Part shown: positions 8,958-18,626 of the stretch, one piece after another
Numbering within the stretch: the first letter of the stretch is position 1
Layout of the letters: every line of letters starts with the position of its first letter
From: DATDCY01 sp031406795 [NCBI: Candidatus Rokuibacteriota bacterium]
GTDB taxonomy: Bacteria > JAUVQV01
Direction: 5' to 3'
DNA: 64,000 bases
Assembly: GCA_031406795.1 (NCBI GenBank)
Contig: JANOHV010000007.1
Span: 58,842-122,841, forward strand
The notes under the pieces: model-generated
The model's input: the letters and a program-made list of their open reading frames with translations, nothing else
What the model was told of the DNA's origin: nothing
Databases searched by the model: none
Translations under genes and position numbers: made by a program

Positions 8958-9206
8958 GGTAGCTCCCCCCCGTTGGATGTCCAACCGCCCGACGGACGGT
9001 TGCCCGACCAGCGAAACCTCACGAAACCCAGAGTGGCGGATCCCTCATCAGGCACCTCACGCGAGCAGTGGTGCAATGAGCCGGTGTTCACAAGCAATGT
9101 ATTCCCGAACGGGGGCAGCGGTCAAGCAACGCTTGCAGCGAGCAGCACGGTCCGGTATGAGCCACGAGACCCGAAAGACAAGACCTGGGAACAAACCTGC
9201 CTCAAC

Positions 9207-9250
9207 TGATCCGCGCGTTACGCGCGGATCAGGGTCATTTGTACTATAAT
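9207..9250 (+). promoter_or_regulatory. Perfect palindrome plus -10 box upstream of the SlyD-like gene
   Basis: An 11-bp perfect inverted repeat (9207-9217 and 9221-9231, 3-nt loop) lies just before TATAAT (9245-9250). The palindrome occupies the place of the -35 box, where no TTGACA-like hexamer is seen. It is not followed by a T-run and no plus-strand gene ends nearby, so an operator or activator site is likelier than a terminator. The rest of 8958-9285 shows no gene. Confidence 0.45.
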
Positions 9251-9285
9251 CGGCGCGGCACGATCAACTTCGAGGAGGAGTACCG

Positions 9286-9714
9286 ATGGCACAGGTGAAG
9301 AAGGGGGACCGGGTGAAATTCAATTACTCGCTCACCCTCAAGGACGGGAAGGTTTTCGAATCGAACATGGGGCAGGCGCCGCTGGAGATCGCCGTCGGCA
9401 AGGGCAAGGCGATCAAGGGGCTGGAGAACGGACTCATCGGCATGAGCCCCGGCCAGACCAAGACCGTGGTCGTCAAACCGGCGGACGGCTACGGAGCCAA
9501 GGACCCGGCGTTCGTGTGGACCGTGCCGCTCGGCGAACTGCCGGCCGGGACGGCGGTCGCCCTCGAGAGCGAAGTCGGCTTCGCTCGCGCGGACGGGTCG
9601 CGCGTCGAGGGCCGGATCGCGAAGATCGACGGCGACCAGGTGACGGTCGACGGCAATCACCCGCTGGCGGGGCGCAATCTCACCTTCGAAATCAAGCTGG
9701 CCTCCATCGGCTGA
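9286..9714 (+). CDS. FKBP-type peptidyl-prolyl cis-trans isomerase, SlyD-like
   Basis: 142 residues. The N-terminal FKBP half (VKFNYSLTLKDGKVFESN) and C-terminal half (NHPLAGRNLTFEIKL) flank an inserted IF domain, the SlyD/FkpB arrangement. NHPLAG and the YGxKDP segment are family hallmarks. It would catalyse proline isomerisation and act as a holdase. The His/Cys-rich metal-binding tail of E. coli SlyD is absent, so a nickel-delivery role is unlikely. A GAGGAGGAG ribosome site supports the start. The next gene starts 4 bases after the stop. Confidence 0.9.
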   Translation: MAQVKKGDRVKFNYSLTLKDGKVFESNMGQAPLEIAVGKGKAIKGLENGLIGMSPGQTKTVVVKPADGYGAKDPAFVWTVPLGELPAGTAVALESEVGFARADGSRVEGRIAKIDGDQVTVDGNHPLAGRNLTFEIKLASIG

Positions 9715-9717
9715 CCC

Positions 9718-10197
9718 GTGAAGATCGGGATACTGTCGGATTCGCACGACGACATGGCCGCCATCGCGAAGGCGGTCGCGCTCTTCAACGCCGAGGGGGT
9801 GGTGCAGGTGCTGCACGCGGGGGACATCGTCTCACCCTTCACCTTCGAGATCTTCCGCGATCTGCAGGCGCCGCTCGGGGGTGTCTTCGGCAACAACGAC
9901 GGCGATCGGCTGCTCCTGCGCGAGCGTTCGGCCGGAGCCCTGCATGTGCAGCCGCATTTCGTGAGCCTCGACGGCATGCGGGGGGTGATCGTGCACGAAC
10001 CGCCCCTGGTGAAGTCGCTGGCGCGAAGCGGCGACTTCGACCTGGTGGTCTACGGGCATACGCACGTGCCAGACGTGCACCGGGAGGGGTCGTCGCTCGT
10101 GCTCAATCCCGGCAAGGCGGCGTGCCTGAACAAGGGGCGCGCGACCGTGGCGGTGCTGGAAACCGAGACCCGCGAGGCCCGGATCATCGAGTTATAG
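9718..10197 (+). CDS. YfcE-family metallophosphoesterase
   Basis: 159 residues starting at GTG (MKIGILSDSHDD). Motifs of the calcineurin-like YfcE/MJ0936 family are present: SDSHDD, HAGDIV, GNNDGD, HEPP and YGHTHVP, which supply the Asp, Asn and His ligands of a two-metal site. Family members hydrolyse phosphodiesters in vitro; the physiological substrate is generally unknown. It lies 3 bp after the SlyD-like gene and is probably co-transcribed. Its last codons overlap the 3' end of the convergent response regulator. Confidence 0.85.
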   Translation: MKIGILSDSHDDMAAIAKAVALFNAEGVVQVLHAGDIVSPFTFEIFRDLQAPLGGVFGNNDGDRLLLRERSAGALHVQPHFVSLDGMRGVIVHEPPLVKSLARSGDFDLVVYGHTHVPDVHREGSSLVLNPGKAACLNKGRATVAVLETETREARIIEL

Positions 10198-10581
10198 CAG
10201 GTGCTTGCGGACGATCTCCACGAGCGAGCGCGGTTGAAAGGGCTTGTCGAGGTAAGCGATGCACCCGGCTTCCAGCGCCTTCTCTTCATAGATCTGGCGC
10301 GGAAAGGCCGAGAAGGCGATGACAGGCAGCGTCCGGTAGCGCTCCTGGGTCTTGATGCGCCGGCAAAAGGTCAGACCATCTTCGCCCGGAAGCGCGAGGT
10401 CGAGCAGGATCAGGTCCACTTGCTCGCTGGCGAGGATTTTATCAGCCTCCGCGGTGGTGCCCGCGCCGAAGAACGCCAGGCCCGGCTCACCGCGAAAGAG
10501 CATTTCGACCGCCATCAGGTGGTCGGGCTCGTCCTCGACGGCGAGGATGCCCCTGACCCGGGTGGGTTCTGAGGTAGTCAT
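10192..10581 (-). CDS. Single-domain response regulator (CheY-like)
   Basis: 129 residues, one receiver domain with no output domain. Acidic pocket residues are in AVEDEPD, the phospho-acceptor Asp is in LILLDLALPGEDG, the Ser switch is in VIAFSAF, and the conserved Lys is in YLDKPFQP. It probably acts through protein-protein contact or phosphorelay. ATG 10581 (MTTSEP) is taken as start because longer versions add unrelated sequence. Its stop overlaps the yfcE-like gene tail to tail. Confidence 0.85.
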   Translation of the reverse strand: MTTSEPTRVRGILAVEDEPDHLMAVEMLFRGEPGLAFFGAGTTAEADKILASEQVDLILLDLALPGEDGLTFCRRIKTQERYRTLPVIAFSAFPRQIYEEKALEAGCIAYLDKPFQPRSLVEIVRKHLL

Positions 10582-10748
10582 TGGCGGATTGTCGCCCTGA
10601 CCCTCGCTTCTGTCAACAGCCTCCGCGAGCAGCGCTACCGGGAGGCCCCCGCAATCCGCGCTCCCGCCGCGGCAACCGTCCGGGAATCGGGTAGAATGCG
10701 CGGCAACTGTCCACGGGGCCACTGCGATCAACCACCGAGGGGTAGGCC

Positions 10749-11900
10749 ATGAAGAAGACCGCCGCGTTACTCGCCGCAGCAATCCTGTACGGAGCCGCCG
10801 GCGCCCGCGCCGAGAGCGTGCGCATCGGCGTCATCGCCGAGATCACCGGCGACATGCCCGCCGTCGGCGCCTCCTGCCGCAACGCCGCCGAGATGGCGGT
10901 GAAGGAGGTCAACGCCGCGGGCGGGATCAATGTCGGCGGGAAGAAGCTCAAGGTCGAGCTGTTCGTCGAGGACAACGGCGGCAAGGCCGACCAGTCGGCC
11001 GCGGCGGCGCAGAAGCTGATCACCCAGGAGGAGGTCGTCGCGATCATCGGCCCGAACGCCAGCCGCTACGCGATCCCGGCCTCCGAGATCGCCGAGGGCA
11101 ACCAGACGATCTTCATCACCCCGTGGTCGACGAACCCCAAGACTACGCTCGACGCCGTGACCGGCAAACCGAAACGCTATGCCTTCCGCTCCTGCTTCAT
11201 CGACCCCTTCCAGGGCAAGGTCCTGGCGCGCTTCGCGGCCGAGACGATGAAGGCGAAGAAGGCCGCGGTGCTCTACGATGTCGCTTCGGACTACAACAAG
11301 GGGATCGCCGAGGTCTTCAAGGCGGATTACGAGAAACTCGGCGGCAAGGTCGTGGCCTTCGAGACCTACACGACCAACGACCGGGATTTCTCGGCGCAGC
11401 TCACGAAGATCAAGGCCGCCGCGCCGGACGTCGTCTTCCTGCCGAACTACTACAGCGAGGTGCCGCTGCAGGTGCAGCAGGCCCACCGGCTCGGCATCAC
11501 GGCGCCTTTTCTCGGCAGCGACTCCTGGGGCAGCGCGGAACTGCTGAAGCTCGGCGGCGCGGATCTCGAGGGCTATTACTTCTCGACGCACTACTCCGCC
11601 GAAAACGCCGCGCCCGCCGCGGTGAAATTCATCGCCGGCTATACGAAAGCGTACGGCGCCACCCCGGACGACGTAGCGGCGCTCACCTGGGACGCGTTCG
11701 GCCTGCTGTTTACGGCGATCGGCAACGCCGGCAAGACCGACCGCGAAGCGGTGCGCAACGCCCTGGCGAAGCTGCCGGGCTACGCGGGGGTCACCGGGGA
11801 CATGAAGTTCCAGGACGGCTCCGGCGACCCGATCAAGAGCGCCGTGATCCTGCAGATCAAGGGCGGCAAGTTCGTCTACGTGACGAACGCCCAGCCGTAG
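10749..11900 (+). CDS. livK: Branched-chain amino-acid ABC transporter substrate-binding protein
   Basis: 383 residues with a cleavable signal peptide (AGARA) and a type I periplasmic-binding fold (Peripla_BP_6) with typical segments IGVIAEITGDMPAVG, NAAEMAVKEVNAAGG and VVAIIGPNAS. It captures Leu/Ile/Val or a related solute (amides and urea use the same family) and delivers it to LivHM. First gene of livKHMGF. GAGGGGT precedes the ATG, and a TAGAAT -10-like box lies at 10692-10697 without a clear -35. Confidence 0.9.
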   Translation: MKKTAALLAAAILYGAAGARAESVRIGVIAEITGDMPAVGASCRNAAEMAVKEVNAAGGINVGGKKLKVELFVEDNGGKADQSAAAAQKLITQEEVVAIIGPNASRYAIPASEIAEGNQTIFITPWSTNPKTTLDAVTGKPKRYAFRSCFIDPFQGKVLARFAAETMKAKKAAVLYDVASDYNKGIAEVFKADYEKLGGKVVAFETYTTNDRDFSAQLTKIKAAAPDVVFLPNYYSEVPLQVQQAHRLGITAPFLGSDSWGSAELLKLGGADLEGYYFSTHYSAENAAPAAVKFIAGYTKAYGATPDDVAALTWDAFGLLFTAIGNAGKTDREAVRNALAKLPGYAGVTGDMKFQDGSGDPIKSAVILQIKGGKFVYVTNAQP

Positions 11901-11960
11901 GTTGGCAGTTCTTCGAGCGCCTCCTGAGCTGAGCGGGCGCGTTCAGGAAACCGGGGACCG

Positions 11961-12851
11961 GTGATGGAATCCCGCCTCGTCTACGCGCTGCAGCAGAGCC
12001 TCAACGCCCTGCAGCTCGGGAGCATTTACGCGCTGATTGCGCTGGGCTACACCATGGTCTACGGCGTGCTGACCATGATCAACTTCGCCCATGGCGACGT
12101 CTTCATGGTCGGGGCGTTCCTCTGCTTCGCGGCCGCGTCGCTTGCCGGCCTGCCGTTCGTGCCGACGCTGCTGGCCGCCATGCTCGGCGCCGCGGTGCTC
12201 GGCGTCGCGATCGAGCGGCTCGCCTACCGCCCGCTGCGCAACGCGCCGCGCGTCTCGGCGATCATCACCGCGCTCGGCGTCGGCATCTTCCTCGAAAACT
12301 TCCTGCTGGCCCTCAACCCCTATCCGCGCAGCATCCCGAAGCTCTTCGGCGAAGGGGCCTGGAGCGCCGGCGGGCTCTCGTTCTCCTCGCTGCAGATCCT
12401 GATCGTGGTCGTCTCGCTCGCGCTGATGCTGCTGCTCGACCGGCTCGTGCACCACACGATGCTCGGCACGGCGATGCGGGCCGTCTCCTTCGACCGCGCC
12501 TTCGTGCCGCTGATGGGGGTACCGGTGGACCTGGTGATCTCGGCGACCTTTGCGATCGGCGCCGGTCTCGCCGGCGCGGCCGGCACTCTCTACGCCATGG
12601 CCTACCCGGTGATCGACCCGTACATGGGGATCATGGTCGGCTGGAAGGCCTTCATCGCGGCGGTCATCGGCGGGATCGGCAACATCCGCGGCGCGATGAT
12701 CGGGGCGTTCATCCTCGGCACCACCGAGATCATGGTCGCGGCGTTCCTCCCCTCGACCTATCGCGACTTTGTGGCCTTCACCTTCCTGCTCGTGCTGCTG
12801 GTCGCGCGGCCCTACGGCATCCTCGGCCAGCCCCGCATCCAAAAGGTATGA
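11961..12851 (+). CDS. livH: Branched-chain amino-acid ABC transporter permease LivH
   Basis: 296 residues, about eight hydrophobic helices. Family features include LGSIYALIALGYTMVYGVL near the N-terminus and the EAA-like loop GGIGNIRGAMIGAF. Codons GTG (11961) and ATG (11964) are adjacent and in frame; either could initiate. It would form the inner-membrane channel with LivM. The 3' end overlaps livM by an ATGA, indicating translational coupling. Confidence 0.92.
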   Translation: MMESRLVYALQQSLNALQLGSIYALIALGYTMVYGVLTMINFAHGDVFMVGAFLCFAAASLAGLPFVPTLLAAMLGAAVLGVAIERLAYRPLRNAPRVSAIITALGVGIFLENFLLALNPYPRSIPKLFGEGAWSAGGLSFSSLQILIVVVSLALMLLLDRLVHHTMLGTAMRAVSFDRAFVPLMGVPVDLVISATFAIGAGLAGAAGTLYAMAYPVIDPYMGIMVGWKAFIAAVIGGIGNIRGAMIGAFILGTTEIMVAAFLPSTYRDFVAFTFLLVLLVARPYGILGQPRIQKV

Positions 12852-13966
12852 TGAGAGAGAGAATAGCGCTTCCCGTGATCGTGGTTGCCGGGCTCGCGCT
12901 CTCGTTCGCGATCCCCGCCTATGGCCTTGTCAACAAGTACCAGCAGATGATCCTGATGTACGTGGGCATCAACATCATCCTCGCGGTCAGTCTGAACCTG
13001 GTGAACGGCTACATGGGGGAGTTTTCGCTCGGCAGCGCGGGTTTCATGGCGGTCGGGGCCTACACCGCATCCGTTGCCACGGTGCGGCTGCTGCCGGCGG
13101 CGTGCGTCCACCTGGGGCTGGACCCGGCCGCCGCGCTCTTCTGGGGGTTCCCCCTTGCCGTGCTCGCCGGCGGGATGATGGCGGCGCTCTTCGGCCTGCT
13201 GGTGGCGTTCCCCTCATTCAAGACCCGCGGCGACTACCTGGCCCTGGTGACACTCGCCTTCCTGATGATCGTGAAGTCGGCAATCGAAAACCTCGACGTG
13301 ATCGGCGGCCCCCGGGGATTTCTCGGCATGAAGCGCCTGACGACGCTCCCCTGGGTCTACGCCTGGACGGTGCTCACGCTGCTGGTGATCCGCAACTTCG
13401 TCTACTCGCGCTTCGGCCGCGGCGTGCTCGCCGTGCGCGAGGACGAAATCGCCGCGGAGCTCACCGGCGTCGACACGCGCCGGGCGAAGTTCCTGGCCTT
13501 CACGCTCTCGGCGTTCTTCTCCGGCGTGGCGGGGGGGCTCTTCGCGCACCTGCTGCAGTTCATCTCGCCGCGGGTCTTCGACATCATCAAGTCCACCGAC
13601 GTGCTGATCATGGTTTATCTCGGCGGGATCGCCTCGATCGGCGGCTCGGTGCTCGGCGCGACGCTCTACACGGTGCTGCTCGAGGCGCTGCGACCCTCGG
13701 CGGTGGCCTGGGCGTTCGGCTGGCTGCCGGCGGCGCTGTTCGAGCCGCTGAACACCCACGTCATTTCGCACCTCAATGTCTGGCGGATGGTGATCATGCC
13801 GCTGCTGCTCGTGCTGGTCATGCTCTACCGGCCGCGGGGGATCATGGGGCTGCGGGAGCTGCGCTGGCTCGTGCCGCGGCGGGATCGCGACGCTCTGGGA
13901 AAAGGGCTCCACCCGCCGTGCGCCTCCCCGCGGCTGCCGGGCGAGCCGGGAGGCGGCGTGAGATGA
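12848..13966 (+). CDS. livM: Branched-chain amino-acid ABC transporter permease LivM
   Basis: 372 residues, multi-helix permease with the LivM signature SLNLVNGYMGEFSLGSAGF and the coupling loop YLGGIASIGGSVLGA. It is the second membrane subunit of the importer. The last ~25 residues are polar, Pro/Arg-rich and unconserved in appearance. Start and stop overlap livH and livG by 4 bases each. Confidence 0.92.
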   Translation: MMRERIALPVIVVAGLALSFAIPAYGLVNKYQQMILMYVGINIILAVSLNLVNGYMGEFSLGSAGFMAVGAYTASVATVRLLPAACVHLGLDPAAALFWGFPLAVLAGGMMAALFGLLVAFPSFKTRGDYLALVTLAFLMIVKSAIENLDVIGGPRGFLGMKRLTTLPWVYAWTVLTLLVIRNFVYSRFGRGVLAVREDEIAAELTGVDTRRAKFLAFTLSAFFSGVAGGLFAHLLQFISPRVFDIIKSTDVLIMVYLGGIASIGGSVLGATLYTVLLEALRPSAVAWAFGWLPAALFEPLNTHVISHLNVWRMVIMPLLLVLVMLYRPRGIMGLRELRWLVPRRDRDALGKGLHPPCASPRLPGEPGGGVR

Positions 13967-14763
13967 CGGCACCGCTGCTCGAGATCGGCGGCCTCTCGCA
14001 CTATTTCGGTGGTCTCTGCGCCGTGCAGGAGTTCTCGCTGGACATCGCGCCGGGGGAACTCGTGGGGCTGATCGGACCGAATGGCGCCGGCAAGACGACG
14101 GTCTTCAACTTGATCACCGGCGTCTACCGGGCTTCCGCCGGCAGTATCCGCCTCGGCGGCCAGGAGCTGGTCGGCCGCGCCCCGCACGCCATCGCGCGGC
14201 TCGGCGTGGCGCGGACCTTCCAGAACATCCGGCTCTTTCGGGATCTGCCGGTGCTCGACAACGTGCGCACGGCGCTCGACGGCCACGCGCGCTACGGCGC
14301 CTTCGAGGCGCTCGCCAGAATCGGGCGGTTCGGTGCCGAGGAGCGGCGGACCATCAACGAGGCGCGCGAGCTGCTCGCGCTGCTCAAACTCGAACACCTC
14401 GCCGGCGAAGCGGCGTGCAACCTCCCTTACGGCCTGCAGCGGCGCCTCGAAATCGCCCGCGCGCTCGCGCTGCGCCCCCGGCTGCTGCTGCTCGACGAGC
14501 CTGCTGCTGGGATGAATCCCAACGAGATCGGGCAGCTGATGGAGTTCATCGCCTGGGTGCGCGACCACTTCAGGCTGACGATCCTGCTGATCGAGCACCA
14601 GATGCGCCTGGTCATGGGGATTTGCGAGCGCCTGGCGGTGCTGGACTTCGGCGCGACCATCGCGGCTGGCTCCCCCGCCGAAGTGCGCGCCCATCCGAAA
14701 GTGCTCGAGGCGTACCTCGGCGTCGAGGAGCCGGCGTTCGGGCAGGGGGAGACACGGTCGTGA
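13963..14763 (+). CDS. livG: Branched-chain amino-acid ABC transporter ATP-binding protein LivG
   Basis: 266 residues. Walker [11 protein letters not shown]-loop region [10 protein letters not shown], signature-like [15 protein letters not shown], Walker [13 protein letters not shown] and switch His in IEHQMRLVM. The degenerate signature (LPYG for LSGG) is normal for LivG. It powers transport together with LivF. The ATG overlaps the livM stop. Confidence 0.92.
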   Translation: MTAPLLEIGGLSHYFGGLCAVQEFSLDIAPGELVGLIGPNGAGKTTVFNLITGVYRASAGSIRLGGQELVGRAPHAIARLGVARTFQNIRLFRDLPVLDNVRTALDGHARYGAFEALARIGRFGAEERRTINEARELLALLKLEHLAGEAACNLPYGLQRRLEIARALALRPRLLLLDEPAAGMNPNEIGQLMEFIAWVRDHFRLTILLIEHQMRLVMGICERLAVLDFGATIAAGSPAEVRAHPKVLEAYLGVEEPAFGQGETRS

Positions 14764-15506
14764 GCCTCGGCGAATCACTGCTTGAAGTGCGCGACCTCGG
14801 CGTCGCCTACGGCGGGATCAGCGCCGTGCGCGGGGTCTCGTTCGATGTCCGCCGCGGCGAGATTATGACGCTCATCGGCGGCAACGGCGCCGGCAAGAGT
14901 TCGATCCTGCGCGCGATCTCGGGGCTGGTGCCGCGCGCGGGCAGGGTACTCTACGAGGGGCGGGACCTGGCCCGGGTCCCGGCGCACGCCATCGTCGGGC
15001 TCGGCATCGCCCACGTTCCGGAGGGGCGGGGGATCTTCGGCAATCTCACCGTGGCGGAGAACCTGCGCCTCGCCACCTGGCAGCGCCGCTTCGGGCCGGG
15101 CCGGAAGCGGGGGAGGGTGGGCGCTGAAATCGCGGCGGACCTCGAACGGGTCTTCGCGATCTTCCCGCGCCTCAAGGAGCGGCTGCGTCAGCCGGGCGGC
15201 ACCCTCTCGGGCGGCGAGCAGCAGATGCTGGCGGTCGGCCGTGCGCTGATGTGCCGCCCAAGCCTGCTGCTGCTCGACGAGCCCTCGATGGGCCTCGCGC
15301 CGCTGCTGGTGCGGGAGATCTTCCGGGTCCTCGCTGAGATCAACGCGGCGGGGACCACGATCCTGCTGGTGGAACAGAATGCCAACATGGCCCTGCGCAC
15401 CGCGCACCGCGCGCACGTACTGGAGATCGGCGCGATCGTCAGAAGCGGGAGCGGCGCGGAGCTGCTCGGGGACCCGGCGGTTCGAGCCGCCTATCTGGGA
15501 GGGTGA
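14760..15506 (+). CDS. livF: Branched-chain amino-acid ABC transporter ATP-binding protein LivF
   Basis: 248 residues starting at GTG that overlaps the livG stop (GTGA). Walker A GGNGAGKSS, LivF-type VPEGRGIFGNLTVAENL, signature TLSGGEQQML, Walker B LLLLDEPSMGL, and switch segment LLVEQNANMAL. It is the second nucleotide-binding subunit of the importer. Confidence 0.92.
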   Translation: MSLGESLLEVRDLGVAYGGISAVRGVSFDVRRGEIMTLIGGNGAGKSSILRAISGLVPRAGRVLYEGRDLARVPAHAIVGLGIAHVPEGRGIFGNLTVAENLRLATWQRRFGPGRKRGRVGAEIAADLERVFAIFPRLKERLRQPGGTLSGGEQQMLAVGRALMCRPSLLLLDEPSMGLAPLLVREIFRVLAEINAAGTTILLVEQNANMALRTAHRAHVLEIGAIVRSGSGAELLGDPAVRAAYLGG

Positions 15507-16273
15507 CGACGATGGCACGGAAGAACGACCGCGAGTCCCCGTCGCTGACGGCGCGGATCAAACGACGGGCTGCCGGCTGGGGAGCGGACCTCTGCGGCGT
15601 GGCCGACCTCGCGCCCTTCCGGGAGTACGAGACGATTCCCGCGGGCCTGCTCGAGCCGTACACGCGCGCTGTCTCTTTCGCGCTGCGGGTTCCGGCCGGA
15701 GTCTTCGAGACGGTCACCGACCGACCGACGCCTCTTTACGCAGCCGTCTACCTGACGGCGAACCGCCTCCTCGACGACATCGCGTTCCGGACGGCGGCCT
15801 TCCTCCAGGACGAAGGTTTCAGGAGCCTCCCGATCCCCGCGTCGCAGGTGCTGGACCGCGAAGACTGGCGGGGCGCGATCTCGCACAAGGCGGTCGCCCG
15901 CATGGCCGGGATCGGCTGGCAGGGGAAGAACCTGCTGCTGGTCACGCAGAAGCACGGCTCGCGGGTGCGCCTCGTCACGGTGCTCACGAACGCGCCGCTC
16001 GCCGTCGACGGCCCGCTGAAGAACCGCTGTGGAAGCTGCACGGCCTGCCGCGACGCCTGCCCCTCCGGCGCGATCCGCGGGGTCGGCACGAAGGACCGCT
16101 ATGCGCGCCGGGGGGATGCGCTGGTTTTCGAGCGCTGCCGCGACCGGCTGACGCAGGAGAACGCGAAGCTCGTGGACGTCGGCGTGCCGATCTGCGGCGT
16201 CTGCATCAGGGTCTGCCCGTTCGGGAAGCCAAAACCCGTGGCCGGCGGACGGAAACTTGAACTTCCCGGGTGA
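15503..16273 (+). CDS. QueG-like 4Fe-4S double-cluster protein (epoxyqueuosine reductase-related)
   Basis: 256 residues with two C-terminal [4Fe-4S] motifs (CGSCTACRDACP and CGVCIRVCPFGKP) and an N-terminal region like the corrinoid-dependent QueG fold (VARMAGIGWQGKNLLL). It is shorter than typical QueG (~310-380 residues), which also has C-terminal HEAT repeats, so a QueG-related reductase of unknown substrate is as likely as true queuosine synthesis. The start overlaps the livF stop (GTGA); an alternative ATG lies at 15512. Overlap with the liv operon suggests co-expression without an obvious functional link. Confidence 0.75.
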   Translation: MTTMARKNDRESPSLTARIKRRAAGWGADLCGVADLAPFREYETIPAGLLEPYTRAVSFALRVPAGVFETVTDRPTPLYAAVYLTANRLLDDIAFRTAAFLQDEGFRSLPIPASQVLDREDWRGAISHKAVARMAGIGWQGKNLLLVTQKHGSRVRLVTVLTNAPLAVDGPLKNRCGSCTACRDACPSGAIRGVGTKDRYARRGDALVFERCRDRLTQENAKLVDVGVPICGVCIRVCPFGKPKPVAGGRKLELPG

Positions 16274-16331
16274 TCCGGGCAGAATCAAACCCCTTGAAAA
16301 CGAGCACTGAACCCGCACCGAAGGTGGAGAC

Positions 16332-18014
<1,683 letters not shown>

Positions 18015-18025
18015 GAGCCGGCCGG

Positions 18026-18418
18026 CTAGGCCGGGATGACGGTAATTTCGATGCGGCGGGTGCGGGGGCCGTCGAATTCGCAGAACCAGATCGCCTGCCA
18101 GGTGCCGAGGCGCAGGTCGCCGCCGCGAACCGCGATCGTCTTCTCGCAGCCGACGAGCGTCGACTTGAGGTGCGCGTCGCTGTTGCCTTCGCCGTGGCGG
18201 AAGGGCCAGCGGGCGTCGACGATGCGCCCGAGTCCCATCAGCAGATCGGCGGGGACGTCCGGGTCGGAGTTTTCGTTCACGGTGATCCCGGCGGTGGTGT
18301 GCGGGCACCAGACGTGGCACAACCCGTCCACCACGCCGGAGGCCCGGACGGCGCGCCGCACCCCGGCGGTGATGTCCACAAACTGACAGCGCTCCGCTGT
18401 CCTGACGGCAATGTCCAC
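18026..18418 (-). CDS. YjbQ / UPF0047 family protein
   Basis: 130 residues with the family signatures CPHTTAGITVNEN and HGEGNSDAHLKSTLVG, which hold the conserved His and Asp metal- or phosphate-site residues. Members show weak thiamine-phosphate synthase activity; the physiological role is unsettled. The start is GTG at 18418, preceded by GGAGGG at 6-nt spacing. It is convergent with ettA, 11 bp between stops. Confidence 0.88.
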   Translation of the reverse strand: MDIAVRTAERCQFVDITAGVRRAVRASGVVDGLCHVWCPHTTAGITVNENSDPDVPADLLMGLGRIVDARWPFRHGEGNSDAHLKSTLVGCEKTIAVRGGDLRLGTWQAIWFCEFDGPRTRRIEITVIPA

Positions 18419-18626
18419 GACGCTCCCTCCCCCGGCGCCCCAGTGAAGGCGGGCTTCCCGGGTCCCGCCGCGCGGGGATCCGCTGTTGCCGCACCACTGG
18501 GTTGATTTGGGGTATGATACCCGAAGACAGCTTCCTGAGGGTTGAGACCGATGAAACGCAGCCGTGCCCCTGGTTCCGCGGCCGTGGTGTCGGCCGCCCC
18601 GCGCGGTCCGGTGGGGGAATGGGACG

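Noticed and set aside
15503-16273. True QueG (queuosine synthesis) assignment
   Set aside because: The protein is shorter than QueG and lacks the C-terminal repeats; only a QueG-like call is supported.
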